From NCBI GenBank assembly GCA_017645785.1, contig JAGCNW010000008.1:1-64000 (forward strand): a DNA stretch of 64,000 nt. The letters are read 5' to 3'. This DNA comes from Treponema sp. (GTDB lineage: Bacteria; Spirochaetota; Spirochaetia; Treponematales; Treponemataceae). The notes under the pieces are model-generated. The model did not search any database. It saw only the letters and a program-made list of their open reading frames with translations, and was not told the origin of the DNA. Shown here piece after piece: positions 1 to 8,163 of the stretch. A program made the position numbers and the translations under genes. The stretch's first letter is position 1; each line of letters starts with the position of its first letter.

Positions 1-7
1 AATTCAT

Positions 8-25
8 AATTCATAATTATGAATT
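8..25. repeat. AT-rich perfect palindrome at window edge
   Basis: An 18-bp perfect palindrome (core TTCATAATTATGAA) lies just beyond the stop codon of gmd; a shorter direct copy of its first half precedes it. It could be a weak terminator arm or a protein site, but the window edge prevents a judgement. Confidence 0.35.
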
Positions 26-30
26 AAAAC

Positions 31-1110
31 CTATCTGTTCCTTACAACGCGCTCGTTCTTGACGTATTCCATGTCGTGGCGCATCATAATCTTAACCAAT
101 TCCGGGAAGCTGGTCTTTGTGGGATTCCAGCCCAAGACGCTCTTGGCCTTTGTCGGGTCGCCCAACAAGGTCTCGACTTCCGCGGGACGGAAATACTTGG
201 GGTCAACTTCTATCAAAACTTTTCCGGTGGCCTTGTCATAGCCTTTTTCGTCAACGCCCTCGCCCTTAAATTCGATGTCGATTCCCGCTTCCTTAAAGGC
301 AAGCTGGCAGAACTCGCGGACTGAATGCTGCTCGCCGGTGGCCACGACAAAATCGTCGGGCTTGTCTTGTTGCAAGATGAGCCACATGCACTCTACGTAG
401 TCCTTGGCGTAGCCCCAGTCGCGCAAGGCGTTGAGGTTTCCAAGGTAAAGCTTTTTTTGGAAGCCCTGCGCGATTCGGCTGGCGGCCAAAGTGATTTTTC
501 TTGTTACGAAAGTTTCGCCGCGGCGCTCAGATTCGTGGTTGAACAAGATTCCGTTGGAACAGAACATTCCGTAGGACTCCCTGTAGTTTTTCATAATCCA
601 AAAGCCGTACATCTTGGCGACGGCGTAGGGGGAACGGGGATAAAACGGCGTCGTCTCTTTTTGCGGGATTTCCTGCACAAGGCCAAAGAGCTCCGAGGTG
701 GAAGCCTGGTAAATGCGGCAAGTCTTTTCCATTCCCAAAAAGTGGACCGCTTCCAAAATGCGCAAAACGCCGGTGGCGTCGCAGTCGGCTGTGTATTCGG
801 GAACGTCGAAGGAAACCTTTACGTGGCTCTGGGCGCCAAGGTTGTAGATTTCGGTCGGCTTTATCTCGCGGATAAGGCGGATAAGGCTTTCGCTGTCGGT
901 AAGGTCTCCGTAATGCAGCTGAACCGGCTTGTACTTGTGCATGTCCTCGATCAAGTCGGCGATGTACAAGTGCTCGATGCGGCTGGTGTTGAAGGAAGAC
1001 GAGCGGCGGATTATTCCGTGAACCTCGTAACCCTTTTGCAACAAAAATTCCGCCAAAAAGGAGCCGTCCTGGCCCGTAATTCCCGTAATCAAAGCGATTT
1101 TTTCCGCCAT
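31..1110 (-). CDS. gmd: GDP-mannose 4,6-dehydratase
   Basis: Converts GDP-D-mannose to GDP-4-keto-6-deoxy-mannose, the first step to GDP-fucose, GDP-rhamnose or GDP-perosamine for surface polysaccharides. The 359 residues match the usual family length. Residues 8-20 carry the NAD(P)-binding Rossmann loop ([12 protein letters not shown]), the catalytic Tyr-X3-Lys is seen in SPYAVAK near residue 160, and [14 protein letters not shown] near 195 is the family's Arg-rich substrate and tetramer region. The start is the ATG at 1110, with a GGAGG ribosome site 5 bases upstream. It is the first gene of a transcript running off the left edge, probably a polysaccharide cluster. Its consensus promoter lies 200 bp upstream, leaving a long leader, and the divergent neighbour is a LoaP-type antiterminator. 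Confidence 0.95.
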   Translation of the reverse strand: MAEKIALITGITGQDGSFLAEFLLQKGYEVHGIIRRSSSFNTSRIEHLYIADLIEDMHKYKPVQLHYGDLTDSESLIRLIREIKPTEIYNLGAQSHVKVSFDVPEYTADCDATGVLRILEAVHFLGMEKTCRIYQASTSELFGLVQEIPQKETTPFYPRSPYAVAKMYGFWIMKNYRESYGMFCSNGILFNHESERRGETFVTRKITLAASRIAQGFQKKLYLGNLNALRDWGYAKDYVECMWLILQQDKPDDFVVATGEQHSVREFCQLAFKEAGIDIEFKGEGVDEKGYDKATGKVLIEVDPKYFRPAEVETLLGDPTKAKSVLGWNPTKTSFPELVKIMMRHDMEYVKNERVVRNR

Positions 1111-1196
1111 ACTGCCTCCAAAAATGCAATTTTTTCAGTTTTTTGCCAGACAAAACGCGCCGCGAATACACCTTCCCCCTTCCGTAGTAAGCAGTT

Positions 1197-1237
1197 AAAA
1201 AAAAGCCGTTCCGTAAAAAAGCGCTTTGAACCGGCGC
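1197..1237 (-). terminator. Possible attenuator in the gmd leader
   Basis: Reading the minus strand, a GCGC stem (1237-1234 with 1224-1221) is followed by six T, and an overlapping alternative stem (GCCG-G-TT with AACGGC, 1235-1229 with 1210-1205) is followed by eight T. Each stem is short, so a terminator is only plausible. Its place inside a 200-nt leader beside a LoaP-type gene makes it a candidate antitermination target. Confidence 0.4.
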
Positions 1238-1315
1238 AATCGAGGTAAAGTGATCGAAGCGCTGGACCGCGAGCCTATCGCTCCACACAGCCTGCATTCA
1301 TCTGGTTAATATTGC

Positions 1316-1344
1316 ATTATACCCCCAATAAGGCGCTATGTCAA
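1316..1344 (-). promoter_or_regulatory. Consensus sigma70 promoter of gmd
   Basis: The minus strand has TTGACA at 1344-1339, a 17-bp spacer and TATAAT at 1321-1316, a perfect consensus. The predicted transcript start is near 1309, leaving a leader of about 200 nt before gmd. The -35 box lies 7 bp from that of the divergent promoter. Confidence 0.8.
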
Positions 1345-1351
1345 CTCACGC

Positions 1352-1380
1352 TTGCATATTTATAGTAAAAAGTGTAGAAT
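1352..1380 (+). promoter_or_regulatory. Promoter of the NusG/LoaP-type gene
   Basis: TTGCAT at 1352-1357, a 17-bp spacer and TAGAAT at 1375-1380. The GTG start follows after six bases, so transcription should begin at or next to the start codon (leaderless). Confidence 0.6.
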
Positions 1381-1386
1381 AAAGGC

Positions 1387-1920
1387 GTGGAACACTACTG
1401 CGTCATGGTAAAAAGCGGGGGCGAAAGGGCCTTTAAGAAGGATTTTGAGGAAAATTTGCTCAAAAACGGCCTGCCTTCCTCCGCCAAAATCACATTCTTC
1501 AAAAAAAAGATGCGAAACTCAAAGCAAATCGAATATGAACAAACGCTTTTTCCCGGCTACGTCTTTATGTCGACGGAAAAGCTTACGCCTCAAATCATTG
1601 CAAGCGCGATAAAATCAAAGAATTTTTACCATTTTTTGGACAGCAACAAAGAAATCAAGCGCCTGCAAGGAAACGACTGCGAAATTCTTTCAAACTTGCT
1701 GAAATTTGGCGAGGTTCAAGGCATTTCAAAGGCGTATTTTGACAAAAATCAAAAAATTGTGATAAAAGACGGCCCGCTCTTGGGCTTTGAAGGAAAGATA
1801 GTCAAAGTGAACCGCAAGCGCGGCCGCGCCACGGTTCAAATAAACTTATGCTCAAACCAAATGAAGTTCGACTTGGCGTTTGAAGAAATCAAGCCGCTTC
1901 CTGATAGCGGCAAATCTTGA
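1387..1920 (+). CDS. loaP: NusG-family antitermination factor, LoaP-like
   Basis: A 177-residue NusG paralogue. The N-terminal NGN domain opens with YCVMVKSGGE and includes LFPGYVFM near residue 55, the hallmark of NusG/RfaH/LoaP proteins; a KOW motif follows near 125-150 (DGPLLGFEGKIVKVNRKRG). Such specialised paralogues bind RNA polymerase and let it pass terminators in long polysaccharide or antibiotic operons. The gene is divergent from gmd, whose long leader is a candidate target. The start is GTG at 1387, with no ribosome site and a -10 box six bases upstream. Its 3' end overlaps the end of scpA by 32 bp on the opposite strand. LoaP rather than RfaH is inferred from context and length; housekeeping NusG is unlikely because secE, rplK and rplA are absent nearby. 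Confidence 0.75.
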   Translation: MEHYCVMVKSGGERAFKKDFEENLLKNGLPSSAKITFFKKKMRNSKQIEYEQTLFPGYVFMSTEKLTPQIIASAIKSKNFYHFLDSNKEIKRLQGNDCEILSNLLKFGEVQGISKAYFDKNQKIVIKDGPLLGFEGKIVKVNRKRGRATVQINLCSNQMKFDLAFEEIKPLPDSGKS

Positions 1921-2671
1921 TGTCGCCAAAGAGTCGGCTTTGGTAAATCGTCGCCATCTTGAACTTTACGGCTTCCAAAAGGGCCATGAAGGCGCAGATT
2001 ACGTCCATTTCGTTTCCGCGCCGGGTGATCAAGTCGGTGAACATGCAAGAGCCGGTTTCGTCAAGCTTTTCGTTCATCAGGGTGATTTTTTCGTTGACGC
2101 TGATCTCTTCGAATCTGTTCAAAATCTTTTCGTTGGAATTCCTTGACACCATGCTGCGGTAAATTTTTTGCATTTGCTGCAAGAGTTCCCAAGTGTCCAC
2201 CCGTTCCCACTGGCTTTCGGCGTCGTCAAACGGAAGCATGCGCTGGATTTTCTTTCGCTCAAAGGTGTAGGCGGCGTCGTCCTCCTGCTCTTCCATAAGT
2301 TCGGAAAGCTTCTTGAATTTTTGGTATTCGATGAGTTTTTCGACCAATTCCTGGCGGGGATCTTCCATGTCGTCGTCGTCGCTGGTAAATTCAACGGGAA
2401 GAAGCATCTTGCTCTTTATGTGAACAAGCTTTGCCGCCCAGCTGTAAAAGTCGCTGAGGTCGGTAAGGTCAGTGACAACAATGCTGTCAAGGTAGTCCAA
2501 GTACTGTTCCGTTATTTGCGCGATTGGAATGTCGTAGATGTTAACCTTGCTTTCGCGAATCAAGCACCAAAGCAAGTCAAGGGGGCCTTCAAACTGGCCT
2601 GCTAAAAATTTTCTTCTGGGGCGGGACTCATTTTCCAGGGCCTTTGTTTGTTCCAACGTTTCTTGTTCCAT
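1889..2671 (-). CDS. scpA: Segregation and condensation protein A
   Basis: Kleisin subunit of the SMC-ScpA-ScpB condensin that compacts and segregates the chromosome. The 260 residues fit the family. The N-terminal signature FEGPLDLLWCLIRESKVNIY at about 28-47 and the following ITEQYLDYL helix are diagnostic; the acidic middle and C-terminal winged-helix part are present. The start is ATG 2671 with a GAGGAAG ribosome site. The gene overlaps folK upstream by 44 bp, so translation is probably coupled in a recA-folK-scpA operon. scpB, often the next gene, is not here: the convergent loaP-like gene follows. Confidence 0.92.
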   Translation of the reverse strand: MEQETLEQTKALENESRPRRKFLAGQFEGPLDLLWCLIRESKVNIYDIPIAQITEQYLDYLDSIVVTDLTDLSDFYSWAAKLVHIKSKMLLPVEFTSDDDDMEDPRQELVEKLIEYQKFKKLSELMEEQEDDAAYTFERKKIQRMLPFDDAESQWERVDTWELLQQMQKIYRSMVSRNSNEKILNRFEEISVNEKITLMNEKLDETGSCMFTDLITRRGNEMDVICAFMALLEAVKFKMATIYQSRLFGDIKICRYQEAA

Positions 2672-3245
2672 AGTCTTCCTCTTTTATATAAGATGAAAAG
2701 GCCTCCGCGTCAATTTCCAACGCAATCCCCTGCCCGCAAAGCGTTGTAAGAGCGCCTTTCAACTCCAAAATTTTTTCGGAGCCGAAGCCTTTCCATTTTA
2801 TATTATCGGCATCTTTTGCCAAAATCTCCACTAAAGGAACAAGAACAAAGGCTCTTTCTTTGAGCCTTGGGTGCGGAACGACCAAGTTTTCCGTGTTTAT
2901 GGTTTGCGAGCCGTAAAGCTCAATATCGATGTCCAAGCTTCTGGGGCCGTTCCTTATTTCCGCGGAACGGTCCCGGCCAAAGGCGGCCTCGATCTTGTGG
3001 ATTTTTTCCAAAAGATCAAAGGCGCCCGCATTGTCATCGACGGCGTCGTTGACGCATCCCAACACAGCCATGTTGTAAAAGTCGTCTTGGTCTTCGTAAT
3101 ACATCGCGCGGGTCTTGTAAACGCCGGAAACTTCGAGTCCGGACAAATGCTCACTAAGCTCGGAAACCGCAGAGCGCAATATTTCCATGCAGGAACGGCC
3201 TCCATAGCTTTTGTTGGAGCCAAGGCCCAACGCGACGGGAGTCAT
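2628..3245 (-). CDS. folK: 2-amino-4-hydroxy-6-hydroxymethyldihydropteridine pyrophosphokinase
   Basis: Transfers pyrophosphate from ATP to hydroxymethyl-dihydropterin in folate synthesis. LGLGSNKSYGG at residues 6-16 is the N-terminal HPPK motif, and RNGPRSLDIDIELYG near 98-112, followed by VPHPRLKERAFVLVPL, carries the metal-binding Asp pair and the active-site loop. At 205 residues it is a little longer than E. coli HPPK (about 160) because of a C-terminal extension that overlaps scpA. The start ATG shares one base with the recA stop codon (TAATG), implying coupled translation. No folP or folB is adjacent. Confidence 0.9.
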   Translation of the reverse strand: MTPVALGLGSNKSYGGRSCMEILRSAVSELSEHLSGLEVSGVYKTRAMYYEDQDDFYNMAVLGCVNDAVDDNAGAFDLLEKIHKIEAAFGRDRSAEIRNGPRSLDIDIELYGSQTINTENLVVPHPRLKERAFVLVPLVEILAKDADNIKWKGFGSEKILELKGALTTLCGQGIALEIDAEAFSSYIKEEDYGTRNVGTNKGPGK

Positions 3246-4504
3246 TAAAAGAGCTCCTCGGGAACAGACTTCTCGGCGCTAGAAGCGGCCGCTGTCTTTT
3301 TGGCGGCTGGCTTTGCCGCTGTTGTAGCGGCGGCTTGCGCTGCCGGGGCCTTTGCCTCAGCGCTGGGCGGAGTGGCGTCAGTGGGAGCGGATCCCGTTCC
3401 CACGCCCTTCTCTCTCATCGCCTTTTCGTAAGCGCGGATTTGCTCCTCAGTGACAACCTCGCCTTCCTTTGTGCGCAAGACTTGGCCCGGGAAAAGTTTC
3501 TGGCGCAAGTCCTTTTCAAGCTGCATCTTGTAGTCGGGATTGTTGTCGATGAAGGCAACGGCGTTCTCTTTGCCTTGGCCGACCTTTTCTTCGCCGCGAG
3601 TGTACCAAGCGCCGCGCTTGTCGATGAGGCCGTGCTTCACCGCGCTGTCCAAAAGGCTCGCGCCGCTTGAGATTCCCTTTCCAAAGTATATGTCCAATTC
3701 CACCTTGCGGAAAGGCGGAGCGACCTTGTTCTTTACGACCTTGACACGCACGCGGTTTCCGATGGCCTCTTCGTCGCCCTTTCCGTCAATCGTTTCGATG
3801 CGGCGGATTTCCAAGCGGACGCTGGAATAAAATTTAAGCGCGTTTCCGCCGGTTGTGGTCTCGGGGTTTCCGAACATTACGCCGATCTTCATGCGGATTT
3901 GGTTGATGAAGATAACAGTGCACTTGCTCTTTCCTACAATCGCGGTGAGCTTTCTAAGCGCTTGGCTCATAAGGCGGGCCTGCAAGCCCATGACGCTGTC
4001 GCCCATCTCGCCTTCGATTTCTTTTTGCGGAGTGAGCGCGGCGACAGAGTCGATTACGATTATGTCAACCGCTCCGCTTCGAACCAAGTTTTCGCATATT
4101 TCCAAAGCCTGCTCGCCGGTGTCCGGCTGGCTTACCCACAATTCGTCGATGTTCACGCCAAGATTTTTGGCGTAGACCGGGTCGAGCGCGTGCTCCGCGT
4201 CGATGAAGGCCGCGATGCCGCCGAGCTTTTGCGACTCCGCGACAGCGTGCAGCGCGAGCGTTGTCTTTCCCGAACTTTCAGGGCCGTACATTTCGATCAC
4301 GCGGCCGCGCGGATAGCCGCCGATTCCCAAGGCTTCGTCCAACAATATGGAGCCGGACGGAATCACGTCAATTTTGGCCGTGTCCGTTTGCGTCCCCAAC
4401 TTCATAAGCGAACCTTGGCCAAACTGCTTTTCGATTTGCAAGCGCGCCGCTTCCAAAGCTTGGAGCTTTTCGTTAGCGGCCGCCGCCTCTTTTTTCTCTG
4501 CCAT
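3245..4504 (-). CDS. recA: Recombinase A
   Basis: ATP-dependent strand-exchange protein for recombinational repair and SOS induction. The core is fully typical: Walker [13 protein letters not shown] near residue 74, a Walker B region around [12 protein letters not shown], loop L1 at [20 protein letters not shown] and L2 at [22 protein letters not shown]. At 419 residues it exceeds the common 345-355 because of an Ala/Lys/Pro-rich C-terminal tail of about 65 residues ending SVPEELF. The ATG at 4504 has a GGAGG ribosome site. It heads the operon with folK and scpA. No LexA-like palindrome was recognised in its upstream region. Confidence 0.97.
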   Translation of the reverse strand: MAEKKEAAAANEKLQALEAARLQIEKQFGQGSLMKLGTQTDTAKIDVIPSGSILLDEALGIGGYPRGRVIEMYGPESSGKTTLALHAVAESQKLGGIAAFIDAEHALDPVYAKNLGVNIDELWVSQPDTGEQALEICENLVRSGAVDIIVIDSVAALTPQKEIEGEMGDSVMGLQARLMSQALRKLTAIVGKSKCTVIFINQIRMKIGVMFGNPETTTGGNALKFYSSVRLEIRRIETIDGKGDEEAIGNRVRVKVVKNKVAPPFRKVELDIYFGKGISSGASLLDSAVKHGLIDKRGAWYTRGEEKVGQGKENAVAFIDNNPDYKMQLEKDLRQKLFPGQVLRTKEGEVVTEEQIRAYEKAMREKGVGTGSAPTDATPPSAEAKAPAAQAAATTAAKPAAKKTAAASSAEKSVPEELF

Positions 4505-4623
4505 ATATTATGACCTCCACCCATAAGGTATAAATTTTATTCAAAATTTTGGGATATTTTAAAGCATAAATGAAGAATTTTCAAGACTTTTGCGCGAAAA
4601 TACTCGTAATTTGTATAAAAAAT

Positions 4624-4866
4624 AAAAAAACGGGCCGCAAAGGCGGGTCCCAGCGACACAAAAACATAGAATAACAAACGCTCCCAGTCGCCGTGCGGTC
4701 GTCGGAACCGCTCGATATCGTCGCTACATACATTTTGCCCCTTGTAACTATTTTCGTCTGCCGCTAAACGCGGCAGGGGCAAAATGAATATTTCCGCCGA
4801 CCGCCCGACTCCTTCGCGCGTTTTACTTTCCTCTGCTGGGCCTCACCTTTGCGGCCCGTTTTTTTT
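4624..4866. repeat. Large inverted repeat enclosing repeat copy A (bidirectional terminator-like)
   Basis: A-tract plus CGGGCCGCAAAGG at 4624-4643 pairs with CCTTTGCGGCCCG plus T-tract at 4846-4866 (20 bp). The stem continues inward with GGTCCCAGC (4646-4654) against GCTGGGCC (4835-4842). It looks like a strong intrinsic terminator, readable on both strands, whose loop contains repeat copy A. It may end the reverse transcript arriving from 5084. The inner arm resembles the start of the long hairpin at 56000-56165. Confidence 0.6.
4679..4824 (+). repeat. Dispersed structured repeat, copy A
   Basis: First of four copies of an element of about 145 bp that begins GCTCCCAGT and ends CTCCTTCGCGC. 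Its core is a two-step hairpin: CATTTTGCCCC (4731-4741) pairs with GGGGCAAAATG (4776-4786), and inside it CTGCCGC (4758-4764) pairs with GCGGCAG (4770-4776). No coding potential is seen. The other copies are at 4911-5050 (inverted), 47821-47962 (inverted) and 56635-56778. Confidence 0.8.
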
Positions 4867-4910
4867 GTCGTTGTACTTTAGAGCGCGGCAACGGAGAAAA
4901 CGCAATCAAA

Positions 4911-5050
4911 ATGCGCGAAGGAGCAAAGAGGCTGGCAAAAACTCTCTGTTTGCGCAGCCGCGAAAGCGGCGAAGTGAAATAGTTACAAGCGCAAACAGTG
5001 AGTAGCGCCGATATCAAGCGGTTTTGTCAGACTCTTTGTGACTGGGAGCG
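4911..5050 (-). repeat. Dispersed structured repeat, copy B (inverted)
   Basis: The same element as copy A in opposite orientation, 86 bp away. Its hairpin is CTGTTTGCGC (4946-4955) with GCGCAAACAG (4989-4998), and an inner stem GCCGC (4957-4961) with GCGGC (4966-4970) closed by a GAAA tetraloop. A 13-bp perfect inverted repeat (TTTAGAGCGCGGC, 4877-4889; GCCGCGCTCTAAA, 5076-5088) brackets it. With copy A it fills most of the 579-bp gap between recA and the next gene. Confidence 0.8.
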
Positions 5051-5083
5051 TTTTGATTTGTTAATTAATTTTGTCGCCGCGCT

Positions 5084-6127
5084 CTAAAAGTCTTTTACGC
5101 TCTGGTAAAGCGAGCGGCCTTTGAGGATGATTTTTTTTCCGTCGACGTCGACTTTGCCAAGAACGCGGACGGGCTTTTCGGAATCGAGGCCCCGCTCCGG
5201 CAAAAAGTCAAAGTAAACGCGGACGATTCCTTCCAAGTCCTTGAGGTCTTCGTAGCCGACCAAGAGGTCGAACGAAAGGGAGTTGTCGCCCTGATCCACG
5301 TTGGAGGCGCGGCCCAACCAGTCAACGTAGCAGTCCAAATAAAGCGAGGTTTGCTCGGCGACTTCTTTATAGGAGAAGTTGTCTTTTAGACTGTCAAAGC
5401 CCGGCGCCTCAAAGTAAGACATGAGGGAGCGGGCCTTTTGCTTCAGGCCGGTGGAAGCCGCGGAATTGAGGACCCGGTTGACTTCGCGCTGGGCGGCGTT
5501 GTCGCGCCTTTGCTCAAAATATTCCAAAGCTTGGTTGTAGGCTTTCTTTATTCCGCGGGCGTTCCCGCTGTCGTCAATGCTAAGGACAAGCGAAGACAAG
5601 TCCGCTCTGTCGCTTTTTGCAAAATTGCGCGGCCAAAATTGAACTGCCAAAAAGCCGACCAAGGCGCCGCAAAGCAAGGCCGCGGCTATGTTGCGAACTT
5701 TTTTAGGATTGACTCCGAGCGGCGGATAATAAGCCTCTATGCGGCCGTCGTCAACCCAGCGGCAAATTTCTTCGTAGTCGCCGTGAGAGCGCACAAGCTC
5801 CAGGCAGCGCTTTGCGTCAATGTTTTGCGGATCAAAGTCCAAGATGTCAAGGTAGTATTGGACCGCGCGCTCGGTGTTGCCGCGGCGCAAGTGGATGGCC
5901 GCTTGGCAAAGCAAAAGGTTCGCGTCGTTGATTTTTATTTTTCGCGCCGCTTCAAAAGATCCCGCCGCGCTTCCCGTGTCTCCCGCGTACAAAAAGGCCA
6001 GGCCCAAAGTGTAGTTGTAGTCAAAACTTTCTTCGTACACTCCGCGCTTTTCGTTAAGGACTTGAATCGCTCCCGCAAAGTCGCGCGAGCGCATAAGATA
6101 TCGCGCCTGGTCTATCGCGCTTTTCAC
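5084..6127 (-). CDS. TPR protein with one membrane span
   Basis: A 347-residue protein of unknown specific role. Residues 1-120 form TPR-like helical pairs (for example FDYNYTLGLAFLYAGDTGSA and LLLCQAAIHLRRGNTERAVQYY). A single membrane segment follows near 150-168 (NIAAALLCGALVGFLAVQFW), then a C-terminal domain, predicted extracytoplasmic, with helices and a strand-rich end (VRVLGKVDVDGKKIILKG). No signal peptide is present, so the N-terminal TPR part should be cytoplasmic. The start ATG overlaps the previous gene by four bases (ATGA). It is the last gene of a reverse set rpe to 5084, suggesting a joint envelope function; this is inference. Confidence 0.75.
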   Translation of the reverse strand: MKSAIDQARYLMRSRDFAGAIQVLNEKRGVYEESFDYNYTLGLAFLYAGDTGSAAGSFEAARKIKINDANLLLCQAAIHLRRGNTERAVQYYLDILDFDPQNIDAKRCLELVRSHGDYEEICRWVDDGRIEAYYPPLGVNPKKVRNIAAALLCGALVGFLAVQFWPRNFAKSDRADLSSLVLSIDDSGNARGIKKAYNQALEYFEQRRDNAAQREVNRVLNSAASTGLKQKARSLMSYFEAPGFDSLKDNFSYKEVAEQTSLYLDCYVDWLGRASNVDQGDNSLSFDLLVGYEDLKDLEGIVRVYFDFLPERGLDSEKPVRVLGKVDVDGKKIILKGRSLYQSVKDF

Positions 6128-7209
6128 TTGCGGCTCCTTAAGGCTTGCAAAACTTCGTCAACTTCCGTTTGAAGCTGTTGAATCTTAAGCCTGTTCAAGC
6201 TTGGGTCGCTTTGCTCAAGGGAATTGATATGGTTTATGAGCTGCTGAACGTATTCCATGTTCATCTTGGCGGGGTCAACAGAATCCACCGAAGTTTCTAT
6301 GAGGTCGCCGTCAGCCGACTTCTCCTCAGAAGCGGAATCAACAGTCTGGCCGTCTTGATTGACTTGGACGCTGGCAATTTCCCTTCCGGAATTTTGAAAG
6401 TCATTGACCGAAAAGTTCATCTTGTAAGAATAGGTCTTGCTCTCGCCCGCTCCCAAAGAAACCGGCTCCCAAAAAAGCGCCAAGGCGGAATCGTTGTAAG
6501 ACATTATCGAGTCAAAGGAATTTCCGGGCGTGAACTGGGTGACCAAGGTCGAAAGGTCGATCACGTCCTTGTTCGCCGCGGCGACCCGCTTGGGCGCCGT
6601 GATTCCCTTTCCGTAAAGCTCAAGCTCGACGGCGTTTTGTCCGTCGCTCGAAATAATCCAGCATTCCTCTTTTGACGGCTCAAAGCAATACTCAGAGCTC
6701 ACTTCCCTGTTGACTGCCGTTGAAAAATGGGCCCTGCGGTTTTCGCCCAAGCAAAGGTTGTAGACAGCCTTTAAAGCCAAGGAAGTTTTTTTGTCCGCCA
6801 AATTTTTTACAGTGTGGCGTATGTCCAAAGTTTTTGTCAAAGCGTCGGCGTCGTCAGACTTTGCCAAAGAATAAACCGCGGTGACTTCCGCCACGCCTTT
6901 GAGAGTGATTGTCTCGGTTATAGAAGTGTCGTCAACTTCAAAGTGATACGAACAATGGCCGTTTTGGTTTAGGCGGCGTTCCTTTCCGTCAACAAAAACA
7001 GACAAATAGTTGGACTGGCCGTGCTCGCTTGTCTGCACTACGGGATAGACTTTTTTTCCGCTGACAAGATAAATAAGCACGGCGCCGCTTTGGCGCGAAG
7101 GCTCAACGCGGACAAGGCCGTCTTGAATGGCCGCGCCGCTTTTTTTGGCGAAGGCGCTTGAAGCCAACGCAAAGGCGCAAAGCGCCAAAAGCAAAAGACT
7201 CTTTTTCAT
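6124..7209 (-). CDS. Secreted protein of unknown function
   Basis: A 361-residue protein with a clear signal peptide (MKKSLLLLALCAFALASSAFA, cleavage probably after AFA near residue 22). The mature part is predicted to be rich in beta strands (SNYLSVFVDGKERRLNQNG, FEVDDTSITETITLKG), with a Ser/Asp/Glu-rich linker near 285-310 and a C-terminal helix pair with a coiled-coil look (MEYVQQLINHINSLEQSDP). I recognise no catalytic motif. It overlaps both neighbours by four bases (ATGA at each junction), so it is tightly coupled to the two TPR genes and probably works with them in the periplasm. Confidence 0.7.
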   Translation of the reverse strand: MKKSLLLLALCAFALASSAFAKKSGAAIQDGLVRVEPSRQSGAVLIYLVSGKKVYPVVQTSEHGQSNYLSVFVDGKERRLNQNGHCSYHFEVDDTSITETITLKGVAEVTAVYSLAKSDDADALTKTLDIRHTVKNLADKKTSLALKAVYNLCLGENRRAHFSTAVNREVSSEYCFEPSKEECWIISSDGQNAVELELYGKGITAPKRVAAANKDVIDLSTLVTQFTPGNSFDSIMSYNDSALALFWEPVSLGAGESKTYSYKMNFSVNDFQNSGREIASVQVNQDGQTVDSASEEKSADGDLIETSVDSVDPAKMNMEYVQQLINHINSLEQSDPSLNRLKIQQLQTEVDEVLQALRSRK

Positions 7210-8162
7210 CGATCTTTCCCGCCTTCGTCAAGAAGCGTTTGCGCTTCGGCCGCGGATTTTTTAAGCCTCGCCAAAGCGTCGATAAAATTATAGTCCGCGG
7301 AGTTTTCCGATGTCAATACCGCGGGACGGGCCTTTGTCTTAGGCTCGCTCTCGGCGGCGACTTCTGAAGATTTTTCGCTGGGGGCCTCCTCTGCGGCGGC
7401 TTCAGCCAAATTTTCTTGCGGCGGAGTTTCCTCTTGGGAAGGACGAAGGCCCATCGCGTTTTCCAACTCGTAGCGGCGCAAGGCCTTTTCGTAGTTTTCT
7501 TTTGAAGAAAGGTAGCTTTCGCCGGTTTGCTGCAAAAGATACAAAAGTTTTTCTTCGCGCAGGCGCTGGTTTATCGCGTCGAGGCGGTACTTTGCGTCAA
7601 CAGCCTTGACCGCTTTGGGGAACTCGTCCACCACCCGCTCGTAAAGGGGGCGGGCTTGCTCAAAGTTGTAGCCGGAATAAAAGCATTCGGCGATCCAAAA
7701 GAGGGCCGACGAATACATTTCGCTCTTGGAATTTTGGTGGCAAAAGTCGCTCAAAGTTAAAACAGCCTTGTCAAACTCTCCAAGGAAATAAAGGCTGCGT
7801 CCCTGTTGGTATTTTATCAGGGGAGCGTATTTTGATTCGGGATAATTCTTTAGGAAGTATTCGGAGTCGGCCAAAGCGGACTTGTAGCTTTGGGAATACA
7901 TCTCCGCCATAATCAGCATGTAAAGGGAAGCGTCGCTCTCGTTTTGCGGATCGCTCAAAGCCTTTCTAAAAAGCATAACCGCGCTCTGGTAATCAGCCGC
8001 GGCGTAGGCGTTGTAGGCCGCTCCCAAAAGGGCGGTCTCCCCCTCGTCCGCGCCGGCCGCCTTAACGCGGGCAGCCCCGTAATCCAAGGCAAAAAGAGGA
8101 AGCGAGAGAGCCAGGCTAAAAGCCGCGGCAATAGCCAAAAGGCCTTTTACACAATTCTTCAC
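7206..8162 (-). CDS. Secreted TPR protein (YbgF/BamD-like repeats)
   Basis: I place the start at GTG 8162, not further upstream: GGAG lies 8 bases before it, and the resulting 318-residue protein opens with a good signal peptide (MKNCVKGLLAIAAAFSLALSLPLFA). Residues 35-210 carry tandem TPR units typical of periplasmic assembly proteins (YNAYAAADYQSAVMLFRKAL, YQQGRSLYFLGEFDKAVLTL, FWIAECFYSGYNFEQARPLY). A Glu/Ala/Pro-rich low-complexity linker (about 240-275) and a short helical end follow. It begins one base after the rpe stop codon, so it is in the rpe transcript. The exact partner is unknown. Confidence 0.75.
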   Translation of the reverse strand: MKNCVKGLLAIAAAFSLALSLPLFALDYGAARVKAAGADEGETALLGAAYNAYAAADYQSAVMLFRKALSDPQNESDASLYMLIMAEMYSQSYKSALADSEYFLKNYPESKYAPLIKYQQGRSLYFLGEFDKAVLTLSDFCHQNSKSEMYSSALFWIAECFYSGYNFEQARPLYERVVDEFPKAVKAVDAKYRLDAINQRLREEKLLYLLQQTGESYLSSKENYEKALRRYELENAMGLRPSQEETPPQENLAEAAAEEAPSEKSSEVAAESEPKTKARPAVLTSENSADYNFIDALARLKKSAAEAQTLLDEGGKDR

Positions 8163-8163
8163 T

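Noticed and set aside
325..1248. 307-codon frame on the plus strand opposite gmd
   Set aside because: It is the antisense of a certain gene; the protein has no family features and the frame arises from GC-biased third codon positions.
3899..4513. 204-codon frame opposite recA
   Set aside because: Shadow of the RecA reading frame; no ribosome site and no sensible protein.
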